From NCBI GenBank assembly GCA_037367355.1, contig CM074706.1:186001-250000 (forward strand): a stretch of DNA of 64,000 nt, written 5' to 3'. This DNA comes from Neoscytalidium dimidiatum (Eukaryota > Ascomycota > Dothideomycetes > Botryosphaeriales > Botryosphaeriaceae). Shown here piece by piece: positions 41,686-54,538 of this stretch (the stretch's first letter is position 1; the number at the start of each line of letters is the position of its first letter). A program made the translations under genes and the position numbers. Under the pieces are notes generated by a model. It ran no database searches. It was not told where the DNA came from and was given only the letters and a program-made list of their open reading frames with translations.

Positions 41686-42566
41686 CTAATTCAGAAGACT
41701 ATGGGATTCAAGGAACTGGGTCAAACTCTCGGGCTTGACGTCAGGGTATCTTGAGTTATCGAAGTTATCTCCGAATGTGATTTGTCCGGTCATTATGTAG
41801 TATATCGTGGCCCTGCTTGATTCAGTAATAAAGACTTAGACCAAATTTGAATATCCACGCACTGAAAGGGATCCTGCTTTCCATCCTTAGTCATGTTCTG
41901 GCGCAGGTCTTCCAGGGAACACAACGGCTCCATGCCCGGCTTGAATCCATATGCGCTTTCGAAGGCTTCCGCAATTTCGAACGTATTCTTCCGAGTTCCT
42001 CTAATTATTCACAGTCAGCATTCAAACCCGCATCAGAACGTGAATATCAAGCAACGGTAAACAAAACGCGTACACCTGAAAATGCCAGTAGCGTCTGCAT
42101 CCAGCGCCACTGCGGCAATATACTCGGCCGCATTCCGATACGTGATCAGCTCCCAATACTCGCGACCCGTCCCCCAATACAACAGCTTCTTCTCCGCCGG
42201 CCTCCATATCCCGATTCCATAAATCACGAGCTCCATGAAACACCCAAGCATGACGTACACGCCCCTTATCCCAGCCCTGCCATCCAGGTACTCCTTCACG
42301 CGCTTCGACGACTCCTTGACCAACGGCTCCCGGTCCGCGAGCTTCGTGCAGTCGTACGAGAAGTCGCTCGGCATGAAGCGCGGCACGCCCTCCTCCGCGC
42401 ACAGGTCGACCAGCAGCTTCTGCCCGCGCACAATCACGTCGTCGTCCGCCGAGTAGCAGCTGACGACGAGGTCGCAGCCGCGCACGAACGGGCGCAGGGC
42501 GTCGGCGTCGAAGGGCCCGCTCTGCATTGAGGGCCATGTGGATGGTGCACATGTGTAATGTGCCAC
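41686..42566 (-). pseudogene. NmrA-like NAD(P)-binding protein, 5'-truncated
   Basis: Belongs to the NmrA / isoflavone-reductase-like atypical SDRs. The readable part starts at DADALRPFVRGCDLVVSCYS, followed by LLVDLCAEEGVPRFMPSDFS, VKESSKRVKEYLDGRAGIRG, MLGCFMELVIYGIGIW and WGTGREYWELITYRNAAEYI. An intron (about 42027-42075, GTGTAC...TTAG) leads to KNTFEIAEAFESAYGFKPGM and LEDLRQNMTKDGKQDP. After this the frame breaks, and the family's usual ending, GDNFDNSRYPDVKPESLTQF, occurs in a shifted frame before a TAG at 41686. The N-terminal Rossmann Gly-rich motif and about 60 further residues are missing; upstream DNA to 42.95 kb does not contain them. Both ends of the argument point to a non-functional relic. 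Confidence 0.7.
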
Positions 42567-44251
42567 TGAAGTGCCTTTCCGAAGGTAAAAACCATAACCA
42601 TATCAAGGATTGATATGGGATGGAGTTGGTGACTCGGAGGCGTAATTCAGCCCCATTCGATTTGTCGTTCTCGCCTTCGGGAAACCATTGGCAAATGTAG
42701 GCTTTGGCCTACATATCTTTCCAGGCTGATCTCGAGCCTCGAAGTCAATGCGTCGCATAAGGAGGGAAGAATAACGTGTGCTTCTTGGAACGTATACTGC
42801 CTCATAGGACGCTTCTAATAAACGGCGTCTCTTTTTCCGAAGCTTAATGGCGCTGACAGCATAATTGCCCATCCATGATCGAACTTGAGTGCTTACAATA
42901 GTCAACTTATCCTGGAAGATCATAATGTGCGGATAGTTGTTAGATCGGCTCGTCCATCCGCTACCTCCGACTTGGCGCCCTATGCCTCTCAGAGTTCAAC
43001 GGCTGTTACCTTTTCAGTAATGAACGGCCCGCGCAAGCAAATCGTGCCGCTTTGGGGGCACCGAGCCGGTCTGACACCTCTGTAAGCGATTTGCTGGGAT
43101 CAGTGCACAATGCATGTGTACTATCGAAATTCATCCTCATCTATAGTATGACTCTATGATATTTTTCTGTTGGTTCATATGCGATATCAGACATGCATCT
43201 CAGTCCAACACTGTCAGCGGTGCTATCTGTACCTATCCCGCCCACCAAAAGCTGTCCTTCATGTCACACACGAATTTCTGCGCTCCCCAAACACCAGCAC
43301 TGCCAACGTAAAGTTCTTGTCCTGTCGAGGCGTCAACCTACAATATATTCAGAATACATGATTTCAATAGTATTGCAAGTAGTAGATACCAAATCTCGGA
43401 GATAATCGAGTGACAAAGTGGGGACCCTGCGAATACGAGGTTAGGAATGCAGAAGTTGGGCTCCCTTGCATGATACGAGGCAACAAAAGACAAAGTCATG
43501 CGTCATGCTCTAACCAGAGAAAAGAAAAGCTCATATACATGAAGCACCTACATATTCAGAAGCTGAATTGATTCAAGCAAGTATATGAAAAGGACCGTGC
43601 GCAAAGCTGAACACCTGGGCCGAATTCCCGGAATAGCAACGCGAATGCTATAGTGGTAGTACAGCCAAGCTTCAGCTAGAAAAAAGGACCGTAATTGTGG
43701 CTCCGTCGGAGTATGCACTTTTGGGGAGCAAGCTATTAGTCTGAGGCTTAGAGGTAGCCGCAAGACGATCGGAACACGCCATCATTTTGGCCTTCCTGGC
43801 TTGAACAACCGGCAATGCGATCTCAAAGGCCTCCATGGAGTAAGCAGTATTTCTTTTTTTTTTCTACCATACTATGTGCATCATCTGATCATCGATCTAC
43901 ACAAAGTACTGTGCTGTCCTTACTAACTCACATGTCCATCGCCGATTCGAGTATTATTCGTTGCAAATTAAGTTAGATGTGTAGCAATGTTTCTAATCGC
44001 TCAAAGCTTCAACCACGTAGCCGTTTCCGAATCCGTTAATGAAGAGGAGGAAAAGAAATTATAGGGGTTCAGCTCATTCATAGTCCGATTTCGCGAAAGA
44101 GACATTCAAAGTTTCCAAGAAGCACAGCAGTCGAAGTATAATACTGACGGGATTTGAATATTTACAAGTTCCCAGGCTGAAGCTATGTACAAAAGGCGAA
44201 GTATAGGTAAATCCGGCACTCGGCCACCTTCGTTTGGTCAGGAATGCCCAT
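42567..44251. other. Intergenic, 1.7 kb
   Basis: AT-rich. Open frames at 42603-42923 and 43548-43763 on the minus strand show no domain. It should include the 3' flank of the GH12 gene. Nothing else identified. Confidence 0.5.
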
Positions 44252-45048
44252 TTATCTGAAGCTGACGGTGTAGGAAGAAGTGGTGAGTTTGGCATTGGAA
44301 CCAGTGAAGGGCTCAGTGCCAGCGCCGATGCTCTTGATGTACTGCGAGGTAGGCAGGCCCTGGTTGGAGGTAAGGTACTTGATGAAAGCGTTGAGGTCGC
44401 CGCTGAAGTTCGTGACGTTCGACTCGGCAACGAAGGAGAAAACGGTCATCTGGCCGTTGGGGCCCTTGTACAGCTTCCAGGTGGAGCCGGCGAGGGAGAC
44501 GGTGGCAATGGGAGAGCCGGTGGAGGAGATGGGACCCGCACCACCGAAGCTGCCGACCCAGATCATGATTTCCTGATGGAATCCGTGTGGTTAGTTTCAG
44601 GACATTAAGGCTTCGATTCTGCAATTCAACTTACATATTGCTCAGTACCACCGGCAGTGGCAGAAGTGAAGAGATCGTAAGCAACGTTGGCCACGATGTT
44701 GCTGCCAGTGTAGCCCCAGCGCCAGATACTGTTGATGCTGCTGATGGCGCTGAGTTGCTTCTGCGTGATGTCGACGACAACGTTGGCGTAGGACTTGACG
44801 TTGTACTGCGCACCGGACCAGGTCCACGAGGTGTGCCAGGCAATAGTGTTGCTGCTGAAGCTGTCCACACCAGTGCACTGCGAGCCGGACGCTCCAGTAG
44901 CACCTTTGCCCCACAAGTTGTTGTAGAGCGTGTACGGCCCGTTCTTGACGCTATCCCAGTCGCCGCAGAAATCAGCGCGGCGTTCCAGCGGAGCGGCGGA
45001 AGCGAATGCGGCCGTGGCGGCCCAGAGAAGCGCCGAGGTGAACTTCAT
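44252..45048 (-). CDS. GH12 endoglucanase / xyloglucanase, secreted
   Basis: Retaining glycosyl hydrolase of family 12 that cuts beta-1,4-glucan or xyloglucan in plant cell walls. Two exons, 44635-45048 and 44252-44572, with a 62-nt intron; 735 nt, 244 residues, the normal single-domain length with no carbohydrate-binding module. Signal peptide [20 protein letters not shown] then a Kex2-like ERR. Family blocks: [40 protein letters not shown] and INSIWRWGY. The nucleophile is E139 in EIMIW, the first codon of exon 2, and the acid/base is E225 in GTEPFTG. A TATATAAA lies about 110 nt upstream. Several GH12 proteins of pathogens are also recognised by plant immunity, but nothing here tests that. 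Confidence 0.94.
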
Positions 45049-45158
45049 GGTGGATATGTACAGCTGTAAAGAGCGGCGAATTGGAGGGCGATTAGATTGC
45101 TCGAAGGAAAGGCGAGATATGGAGCGAATGTCCTATTGATGCTGGGATTGAGGATCCA

Positions 45159-45166
45159 TTTATATA
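45159..45166 (-). promoter_or_regulatory. TATA box of the GH12 gene
   Basis: TATATAAA on the minus strand, about 110 nt before the GH12 start codon. Confidence 0.5.
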
Positions 45167-48100
45167 CAGCCACAATGCGAGGTCTTCGCGAAGCTCCGGT
45201 TAAAGCTCTTGGTCAAACAAACGGCGTGTTTGGTGGAATCCTCGGTTCGTTTCTCTCCGCATCCCGACAGGCCGTTTCAGCTTATTGTTAAGCATACGCT
45301 CGGCTGCCCGATCGGGTAGCGATTCCGGATCTCCTGGACGAATTGGGCCGTTGGGCCGTGCTACTTCACTACCGACTTAACTTTATTCGTGCACCTTATT
45401 CTACTGCCCCTCTCAACACACTCTTGGCCTCTCCAGATCACGTTCCCCTATCCTTCCAAGGCGGCTATTAGGACCACACATTTTCCGGACAACGCCGGAT
45501 TTGCATGCAATGAGATCTTCTGTACCTCAAGAATCGCCTGCGACGACGCTCGGAATATTTTCTCGCTGTGGCGCTTGACGACGCTGCGGTCCGAGTCGTC
45601 GCAAATTACCACGGGGTGACGGTGGAATTTTTGCTCGGTGCAGGCGTTATTTTAGGCACAGCGCGCCGGCCGTGCCGACTGACGGCAGCCACAACCGTGT
45701 TCGCTTCGAACGGGCGACTTAGCAGGTCTCATGTGATGTCTCTCGTGGCTGTACCACCTTCCACCAATAAATCCCCAAGCTCCGCCCCCCTTTGGTGGCT
45801 TCGCTGTCGCCATTGCTTGATTGAACTTCATGCAGCCGTCTGTCTCGGCCCCTTCCAGCGCCATCTCTTGAGATGTCCGGCCCACTTTCGGCCGATACCA
45901 AGCAAACTCTCGCTTTGCTGCTGGCGGATACGCGGACAGTCGTTCCACACTCTCCTCCTTTTTATTGGTTCCTCAAGCCACTTGCCCCAAATACTTGTTC
46001 GCATCGTTTCTCTGTCGCTTATGATCAAGGAACATGCCGGTCAACTGCAGTCGAGACCAGGAGCTCTACGTTCAAGATACCGAGCGGAGGCGCACACTTA
46101 GGCGCACTTGAATATGTTTAAAGGTGAACGCGTACTAGATAGGCCATTATCGCACCCCAAATCGCCTCGAGCTTCCTCTGTCCCGGGGCGGGTGGAGAAG
46201 AATGTCAGGTGTATGGTTTCCACATCTAGGAAAGCCCCCCATCTACCTGATTCTCTATTGAAAAAGGGTCGAGCGAGTGTTGTACTCACCTGCAGAATGG
46301 CGACACAGTCTGTAGTCGAGATACCCTGTCGCAATATCTCACGAATAACGTGGTGATTGAAGGCGTCGCACAACTCGCGGTCAGAATTATCTCGAAGGGT
46401 TCAGGCGAAAGTATTGCAGTTTAAGCTCGCATATCTGCAGCTCAATGTAACGATGGAACGAAGAGAGTAAATCGTAGAGTAATTGGTACACCTGCTCTAT
46501 ATTTGGTGGTCTTCTACGTAAACTATCATGCGCAAGCTCGGCGACATGTTACCTATAGCACTCAACTAGTAACACAATATGTCAGGTTTCTAGTATGACT
46601 GCAGACCTTTTTGTGCCTGATAGTACTCATGCACGACGCTTCTATTATCCAGAGCTCAGGGGGATACTCACCTTCTATCGAAAATTATAAGATTTGCTGC
46701 GGCAAAAGCTGGGCACTAATGTCCAAACACATTAGATATAACATTAAAAGCCGCTAGGTAATCCTCTAATTGCTATATTTCCTTGAGACGCGTGCCGTAA
46801 GTTGATAAAGCGCTGGACGAGTGCATCATCCTGGTAGCCTGCGAATTCAGCCAATCAGAATTTCCGCACGCCGCACTTTTCCGGCGAATGTCAGCAGCAG
46901 ACGGCGACTGCTAACACACTTTCCGGCGATGATTAGTAGGCTTTTATTTAACGACAAATCTCTTCGTATACTTGTTCATAACTCGGATGCTAGCTTGAAT
47001 ACCAACGATTTATCAGGCTAATAGCGGTGTTGGGTCGGGATGTTCTAATGTGAATTTCCTCTACACATCGTTTCCTGGAAACATTTGCCTGTGTCTGTCC
47101 GACCAGGTCAGCCTTCGGTTCACAGCACGAGTAGAGACTAGATGCGGCAGGAGTTCACCTCTGCATAGGAATAGGCAAAGACCATCGAACGGTTGAGGCA
47201 GCTTGATACAGAGTCAACACTTAGCGAGCCACATAAGTAAACCATTATGCTCAGTGACAGGATATCCTGATAGAGTGTTATGAGTTTCCTGATAGGTTCA
47301 GCAGCCAGTCCACATCGGGCTGTCTTCACGGCCATGCGGCTAATAGAACTCACTCAGACACGAAACACGGCATCGTGTGCTTACCAGAAATTCGTAAAGC
47401 TCCCCGTTTCTTAACTTCTTCCTAAATGTTAAACCGCGAAGAGGTCTTCGGCAGTGCGGATGCCGATTATTTGAAGTGTGTTTGCATATCAGGGCTGAAG
47501 GGGGCAGGGATTTGCCACGAGAAGCAGTTTCGCACAGCGATAGAAGTACTTCTATGTAGTTTACTTGCCAGCTGGGACAATCGCGAGAGAAGGCTGTTGC
47601 CTTCATTATTCACCCTTCGAGACGCCGAAAATGTAACGCACTCCGCATCGGCAGATACGATCTCGCAATTGCCGGGCCCGCTCCGACGATAGGGTCGAAG
47701 GTGATGGCACTACCGAAACCAAGTGTCCATGCTCTTTTGCTTTGTAATGAGAGCCCTCTGCAGTGAGAATTCAGACGAAGACAAAGGATAGAATAGGACA
47801 CGGAATAAAATAGTTTATCCAACGAACACCCTTGAATGAGCTGCTCAGGTGCTCGAAGGGTATAGGAGACCAACACATCGCTAGCAAGTAGACACTGTAG
47901 CACGTCAACATCGGTGCACACGGAGGCTACGCATCGTGATCATTCTGCATCAAACTCTGCTAATGCACCTTTGGCCAGAAGTCCGGAGGTGAATGTTGCA
48001 GCTATACTTTTCGCGCTTGGACAGCTCATCCACACACCCTACACGCCATCTCCCAGCTGGATATCGCAATTCTCGCGTACTTCATCACGTGCTTGTAGGA

Positions 48101-49291
48101 GAGTATGAGCGGAGTATGAAAGGAACGGTGGACTGCAATCTCAGACGTCGCATATGTTTTCGTAGAATCCTTGGGGAACGGGCACAGACCCCGAGGTTCG
48201 CTCTCAAGGACCGGAATGTGCCTACTTGTCCGGCCTCGAACCGTCGTTCGGAGGCATATATCCGACTCCAGCCCAGCGCTACTTCCCGCGCCCGTCGGGA
48301 TGGAGTGCACGCTTTCGAACAGACATCAGCAAGTTGGGCCTTGTGATAAGGAGGATGCCAATTTTTTTTGGGCAGCTTGCAGGGTTACATGGGCACTAAG
48401 TAAAAATTAGGAAAACAACGAGCGTCTTCGAGTCGTAAATCTCAAACGAATGATTCGAGTCATCGTGTCTTTTGTCGTGGTGTTTTCCGCGGTCCGCCGA
48501 ATGCTGGGCCCGCCGTGTGTCTTGCGTGCCAATGGCTTGGCTCGGAAGCGGTTTGATCTGCGGTACGAGGGAGAGAGACGGCCATTTGCAGCTCGCGGAA
48601 CTTGACAAGCGCAACGGTCAGGTAGGCGCTGCGCGTGTCAGTGAAGTATGGAAGAATAGGGTGAAGAGACGAGATAAGCGCAGTGATTGGGCAGGGCAGC
48701 GATTAAGAAGATTCAGTTTTTTTTTCGAAGTGTCAATATCCCCACAGTGACGTCCGTGTGTCTCAGATGGCGGCGTCCCAGGCGCATCGGTGGTACCTCG
48801 TATAGGGACTGGCAATTCGCATGAAGAGTCATGAGTAAAGCCGATTTTCCCAGCATCATGACACGAGCGATGGCTGCAGGTGAGATTCCTGGACAAGATA
48901 GGGGAGCACCCCAGCGCCAGGCAAGCGGATCCAGGAACTGGGCGACACGCGGGCTCGCGCGATCAGCGACGCAGGGGGCGCGGACTTAGGATGTCCATAA
49001 CGACCGTTTTCTAGTCTCTCGGTAATCTCTTTTCCACGGACTGCCGTGGCGCGGGAGTGGACGGTTTCGTAGACCGTTGGGTCGGGGGCAGCAGGGGCCC
49101 TGGGCTTTCGGGGCAAGTGGGACAGCAGGAAGGGTGGTGTGGTCAAGGACGGGCGATCTGCGCTCGGAGACGGGAACGTTCTGGTGATGGATTTCCTTGG
49201 ATGAGCGTCCAGCGGGTGGATCTCGCATCGGAGGCGTCCCCGTAGCGCCACAGCACACACACCATGGACTTGCGCGTTCGCGGAATGGTTC

Positions 49292-49312
49292 TCCATCCAT
49301 CCATCCGTCCAT
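49292..49312. repeat. CCAT tetranucleotide tract
   Basis: Short imperfect array of CCAT units inside the gene-poor stretch. Confidence 0.6.
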
Positions 49313-49812
49313 GCTGCCTTCCAGAATGCAACGGGCCCTCGATCGGCGCGAATGGACTTGGTTCCGCGCGCAGATCAGCTCCTGCAAAGTCAGCCTCACT
49401 CGGAGCGATTGGCGGTGATCGGGCTCGCGAGGGTCGCGAGGATCATGGCGGCCTGAGCATTGCCACGCCGGTGCGGATGCAAGATTGCATCAGGCATGGC
49501 GAGCTATCGTCGGTAGGGTAGGGGGAGAGAGTATGTGATAGGGAAAGAAAAGCGATTGCGAGGCTGGTGAAGGGAGGAGCTGAGAGGTGATTGCTGGTGT
49601 GGCGCTTTCCGACCGACATAATGCCGCGGGGGCGCCGGGTGGTCGCCGTGCGGCAACCGCGGCTCAATCCGTCGCCGGCGCTGCGCTGCCTCTGCGGCTT
49701 TGTAGCGGCCGGCGAGTGGCTTCAAAGCAGGCTTGTGGCCGGAAAACACAGGCGCGGGCGGGCGGGCGTGCCTGAGGCTGTAACAGTTGCAAGTCTGCGC
49801 CGTCGGGTGTTG

Positions 49813-49896
49813 AGACAGACAGACAGACACACACACACACGCACACGCACACAGTCTGCCAGCCAGACAGCTGGACAGCCAGACAGCTGGACAGCC
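49813..49896. repeat. Compound microsatellite and 16-nt minisatellite
   Basis: A GACA run passes into a CA run (to about 49853), followed by two copies of a 16-nt unit, agccagacagctggac, and a partial third. It lies about 0.75 kb upstream of the receptor-like gene. Confidence 0.8.
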
Positions 49897-49992
49897 AGAG
49901 CGTCATCCGCTTGTCCCAACACGGTACCTACCCCGGTTTCAGTAAAGCTACCGGCCAGTCGGGCGCTCCACGAACGCCTGCCTCCTCCCTTC

Positions 49993-50022
49993 CAGCTCCC
50001 CAGCTCCCCAGCTCCCAGCTCC
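49993..50022. repeat. CAGCTCCC short tandem repeat
   Basis: About four near-identical cagctccc(c) units, upstream of the receptor-like gene. Confidence 0.7.
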
Positions 50023-50639
50023 CGCTGCCACGCTACATACAATATACACATGCCCACGTGCGTCTAAATTTCCGACCCTCCACCCGCCCAGCTTGCTCCG
50101 CTGCATCAATATTGCGCGAACCGAATCGGCCAAAGGATCGGTAATCTGAACGCCGGGCACCGTGATCCCGCTCAGTCCACCCTCCACCTCCACCGTCCAC
50201 ACTCCAGCTCCCAGCCTCTGGCCCTCGCGAATCGATCGCGGCGCGCGGTAAGCCGGCCAGAAAAGATTAGGGGTGGCTGCAGATCGCTCGCCTCTCGACA
50301 CCCCTTGCATCTTCCTTCATCGGACGCGCATCCGCCGCAAGCCCTCCGCGAGTCATACCTCCAATCAGCGCTGCTCCGCGAGCCCTTAAGCAAAGGGGCC
50401 GTCCTCTGTGTGGCCGCTTGCTGCACTCTGCCAAATCCCGGTCCCTGTAGGCCACCACTCTCGAAACCCAAAGCAAACTGCCTTTCGCCTAGTAGGAGCA
50501 GGCTCCGCCTCGCCTGTTTCGCGCCCTGTCAAAGGGGTCTTTCTTCTTATATGATCTACTTCAACGCTCTCCGCAATCCGCGATCCACCAAGCTCCACCG
50601 TCGCCTGCAGGTCACGCGCCTGCAAGCACCCCCATCAAC

Positions 50640-52090
50640 ATGTTCAACACCGACGAAAACGAGAATCCAAACTACCAGCCCGATGACACTCCTACCGGCA
50701 TCAAAGCCGCGTCCATGACGCTGTCCGTCCTTACCATCGCCCTGGTCACAATCTGCATAGATCGATTCGTCCGGAGTGTAAAGGCCTGGAAAGAGTTGCC
50801 ATTACCGCAATGGACCTTGTTCTTTTTCTACTGTCTCTCTTTCCTCTTCAGTTCCGTGTCTGCCATTCTGAAGAATCTGGAGCCAAACACGTCGAGAGGG
50901 CTCTGCGACGCGTCCATTCTCGTCTGTCTGCTGTTCTATCTCAGCGCAAAAATCCTGCAATACCACTACCTCGTCGAGCGAGCTGTGAGCGCTGGTCTCG
51001 TCCCTCTCTTGGTGAACCGTGGCTGACTGTCCAAAGCACATTGTGCGCGCTGAACGGACATCGCGCCGTAATGATAAGATTTACATCTTCAATTGCCTAT
51101 TCCTTATAACACCCTACGTCGGCCTAGTCATTCTCAATTTCTATTGGTTCGTGACTCGACCCTTCTCGCCCACAGCGCTAGCTAAAGATTTATCTACACA
51201 GGCGCCTCGGCTACATAAATGTCGATGGCATATGCATCAACGGCCTGGAGATGCAGGGCATCATCCCCCTTCTGGCCTTCGAAATCCTCATCAACATCTA
51301 CATGACCCTCCTATACATCCACCCGTTCCGGAAACTCATGTTCAAGAAGCAAGCGCTCGGTCCCAACAGCATCCTACAAGCCATGGCCTATCGTACCGCG
51401 ATCGCCACCTGCCTGATGATCTTCGTTACCGTCGGCAACCTGATCGGCCTGTTGGTCCTGCACGGAGAGCCCGTGTGGCTCTGTTTCATCTGCTGCACGG
51501 GTGACGTTGCTATTTGCGTACTGCTTCTCCACTGGTGCGTTCATCCTGCTCTCTCTCTCTCTCTGTCTCTTTTGTTTTTTATTTTTACGGTCAATTTCTT
51601 CTTTACACTCTATTCAATCCACTCTCTTCTAGCTAAGCGACATGCATACTAACATTCCCTCCTCTACAGGGTAACCAAGAACGACCGCGAACGCCGCGGC
51701 TTCGCCTTCTCGGAAGAGCTTAACCAGGGCCTCAAGCTGCGGCCGACACATTACGACGACGCCGTCATCGACGCCTTCTGCCGCGCCACCGGTCTCGGCG
51801 AGCCCGAAGCCGACGGCCACATCCGTGTCACCAAGCAACTAAAATTCGAGGTCAACGGGCAGACCGTGCACATCACGACGAGCCGGGAAAGAGATGACGA
51901 GGATGACGACGCGACAATACCAACCAAGGGGGCGAGGATGTCGCGGCACGGGAGCGAGGACAGCATGATCGAGATGGAGAGGGGCGAGGCGTTTAGAAGA
52001 CGGGAATCCGGCGGCACCGACAGCATTGGGCTGAGTGACGATAGTATAGGGAAGGGAAAGGCGTGGCGGGCGGAGCATTCGGCGTTATAG
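50640..52090 (+). CDS. Seven-TM receptor-like fungal membrane protein
   Basis: Four exons: 50640-50984, 51037-51146, 51202-51534 and 51670-52090; total 1209 nt, 402 residues. Hydrophobic segments: AASMTLSVLTIALVTICIDR, WTLFFFYCLSFLFSSVSAIL, ASILVCLLFYLSAKILQYHY, IFNCLFLITPYVGLVILNFY, GIIPLLAFEILINIYMTLLY, TAIATCLMIFVTVGNLIGLL and WLCFICCTGDVAICVLLLHW, which gives seven. Between TM3 and TM4 lies HIVRAERTSRRNDK, and between TM5 and TM6 the basic loop PFRKLMFKKQALGPNS; the tail is cytosolic, acidic and Ser-rich. I recall similar seven-TM proteins of unknown function in many ascomycetes, sometimes labelled GPCR-like; no ligand or G-protein link can be inferred. Intron 3 is pyrimidine-rich. Confidence 0.75.
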
Positions 52091-53955
52091 ACGTGTGCCG
52101 GATTGCTGGCCGCCGTTGGAGTCACGACTACGTTATTAATGACCAGATAATGCCCCCTCAAAAAGAGGACTGACCCGGCAGCTTTCTTTTTCTTTACTGT
52201 TCCGTGAAGGCATGATTCCTGATATGAGTGGTCGATTGGGGAAGGAGAGTTTTCCAGGTCGTCGGCCAAAGTAACTTTTCCCCAACCTTCTTCCTACCGC
52301 AGAACGACACGGGAACCCATTTCGAACCGGCCGTATCCGAGCTGTGCGGGTTGAAATCAAGCCTTCTGAGACCGTTCGTAACACACCTCGCCTGTAACTT
52401 CAGCCGTTCCTGGCAACGCACTTCTCGAATTGGACCCCACGTCGACCACTTCCGAAAGTGTATGGCTGATCCTTGCGCGGAAGGGTGCATACGCTCGATC
52501 CCCGGCGGTCGCCGTGCCCCTCCGCCTCGCTTATGAAACGGGCCGCGAAAGTTAGATTTTTTCTTTCCCCTTCTCTCATCTTTTGCCTTTCGGGAACGCT
52601 CATCCGGAGCCGGGATCTGGGTTATGCAACGCGAGAAATCTTTCGCTGAAGATCCGCGGCAGAGGAAACGATTGCTGATCTCTCACGTGAATGAATCAAC
52701 CCAAGCCCGCTTACGAAAATCCCTGCTGCATATGAAGGACAATAAGACGCGGTATATATGGTAGCCAGCCTTGCGAACTGCGTTCAAGGTGAGCCCGTTC
52801 GAGTTTCAGCGCTCGCAATGCTCAGCTTCGACGCGGGCGCGCGGTCAGCATAACTGAGCCATTTTTCTTCCCCTCGCGCCTCAGGCATTCATCGGTGCAT
52901 CATAATTTTATTGACGGGTGAGACAGCAACAACGAAAGTGCGTGGCCACACTGTTGCAGCATTTCGAAATCTCGGACGAGCGGTCTTCCGGCATGCGACG
53001 TCTCGAATCCCTCATCAGTCGAATCCTGGCGAAATAGCTGATGTACACGGACTTTGCGATACCTGTCCCTCCAGGTCAGCGCCAAGCAGCGTTCAAGCTG
53101 GATTGGAATCATGAATTGTCACAGCAAGTTGGACGAGGACGGCCGCAGTAATCCTCGACGACTAGTAAGAGCGTAAAGGAATTTGCAAAGAGGCTGCTTT
53201 TCTGTACGCGGCTCGGTAAGGCACATTAGATCTTACGCATGCACGACATGGATTTTCGCAGAGAGAGCCATTGACGGCGAGATGACCCGCGTTCTCCACC
53301 GATCCGACCTGGCGGCCCCAATGTTCAGCATTCATCAAGCGACCAAAGGGAGACATGGCGCAATCAAGATCCGGATTTCGCCTACGACAAACAATAGCTA
53401 CCCTGCTGGGTAGAACGGCACGTCAAAGGTAAGCTACGGGAAAACTGCAGGAGAAAGTCGAAGCGATCATCCGCTCGAAAACGCAACAGCGGACGCGAAA
53501 GACGCTTCATATCTACCAGCACGACGGTGGCGGACAGAATGCATCATCCCGACAGGCTGTCAGCCCGCGTACCCGGTCATACTGCGTAGGCGACACTATT
53601 GCATGCGGTGAGGAGTTCGAACGGAGAACACCCAAAAAGCACCTCCTCCGCGCGGAAAAGCTTGAGTTCATGTAAGCCCTTATCTCCCTCGGGGAATAAA
53701 AAAGATGTGGCGAGGTCGGAAGGATCTGGATCGTGCATTAGCCCGCGGACCTCAACACCCAAAGCCGCTTAGCCGGAGACGGGAAACGCGGGGCAGAACC
53801 GTTACACAAGGGAGGAACGGAGAGGACGGCACGGGAAATCCTACGATATTTAAAATGAGAGCCTCACCGAAGACCCTGAAACGGAGGCAAAAAAAAAAAA
53901 AAGACCTGCCACGAAGAAGTCAACTCCAATTTTTTGTTCCCCCCTCCAATTCGCA
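52091..53955. other. Intergenic, 1.9 kb
   Basis: No gene recognised. A plus-strand TATATAT at about 52752-52758 is followed by a possible donor site near 52790 but no coding frame. The region just before the oxidase gene has a poly-A run (53890-53902). Confidence 0.45.
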
Positions 53956-54486
53956 ATGCGGACCAGCCGCGCAATTGCGCTCGCCGCTCTGCTGTGGCGA
54001 GCGCAAGCCGCTGCCAATTCCGACGGGAAACGACACCAGCAAGCGGACTGCCGCTGCATCCCCGGCGACGCGTGCTGGCCGTCGGAAGCGGAATGGCAGA
54101 CGCTCAACGCCACCGTCGGCGGGCGGCTGATCGCGACGGTCCCGCTGGCGGCGCCGTGCCACGACCCGACGTACGACGCGGCCGCCTGCGCGACGCTGCG
54201 CGCCAACTGGCTGTGGCCGCAGCAGCACTACGACTCGTCCAGCTCCATCATGGCGCCCTTCTTCGCGAACCGCAGCTGCGATCCCTTCACGCCCGAGCCT
54301 TCGCCGTGTCTGCTCGGCAACTACGTCAACTACGCCATCAACGTGTCGTCCGCCGCCGACGTCGCCAGCGGCATCCGCTTCGCGCGGGAGAAGAACATCA
54401 GGCTGGTGGTCAGGAACACGGGGCACGAGTGAGTTTCGTCACTTTCTGGAGGACGATAATATTTCCGTCTCTCATTCCCTCCGTCC

Positions 54487-54538
<52 letters not shown>

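Larger units (their letters stand above)
45049..50639. other. Gene-poor stretch, 5.6 kb
   Basis: No recognisable gene on either strand. Roughly 46.3-48.4 kb is AT-richer and broken by stops in all frames, as expected for eroded repeats; 48.9-50.6 kb is GC-richer and holds simple repeats and the promoter of the receptor-like gene. Open frames such as 45568-46101 (177 codons) and 49591-50067 have biased composition and no domain. The only features listed inside are repeats and the GH12 TATA box. Confidence 0.5.

Noticed and set aside
45568..46101. 177-codon plus-strand open frame in the gene-poor stretch
   Set aside because: No signal of codon preference, no domain and no supporting splice sites; likely chance.
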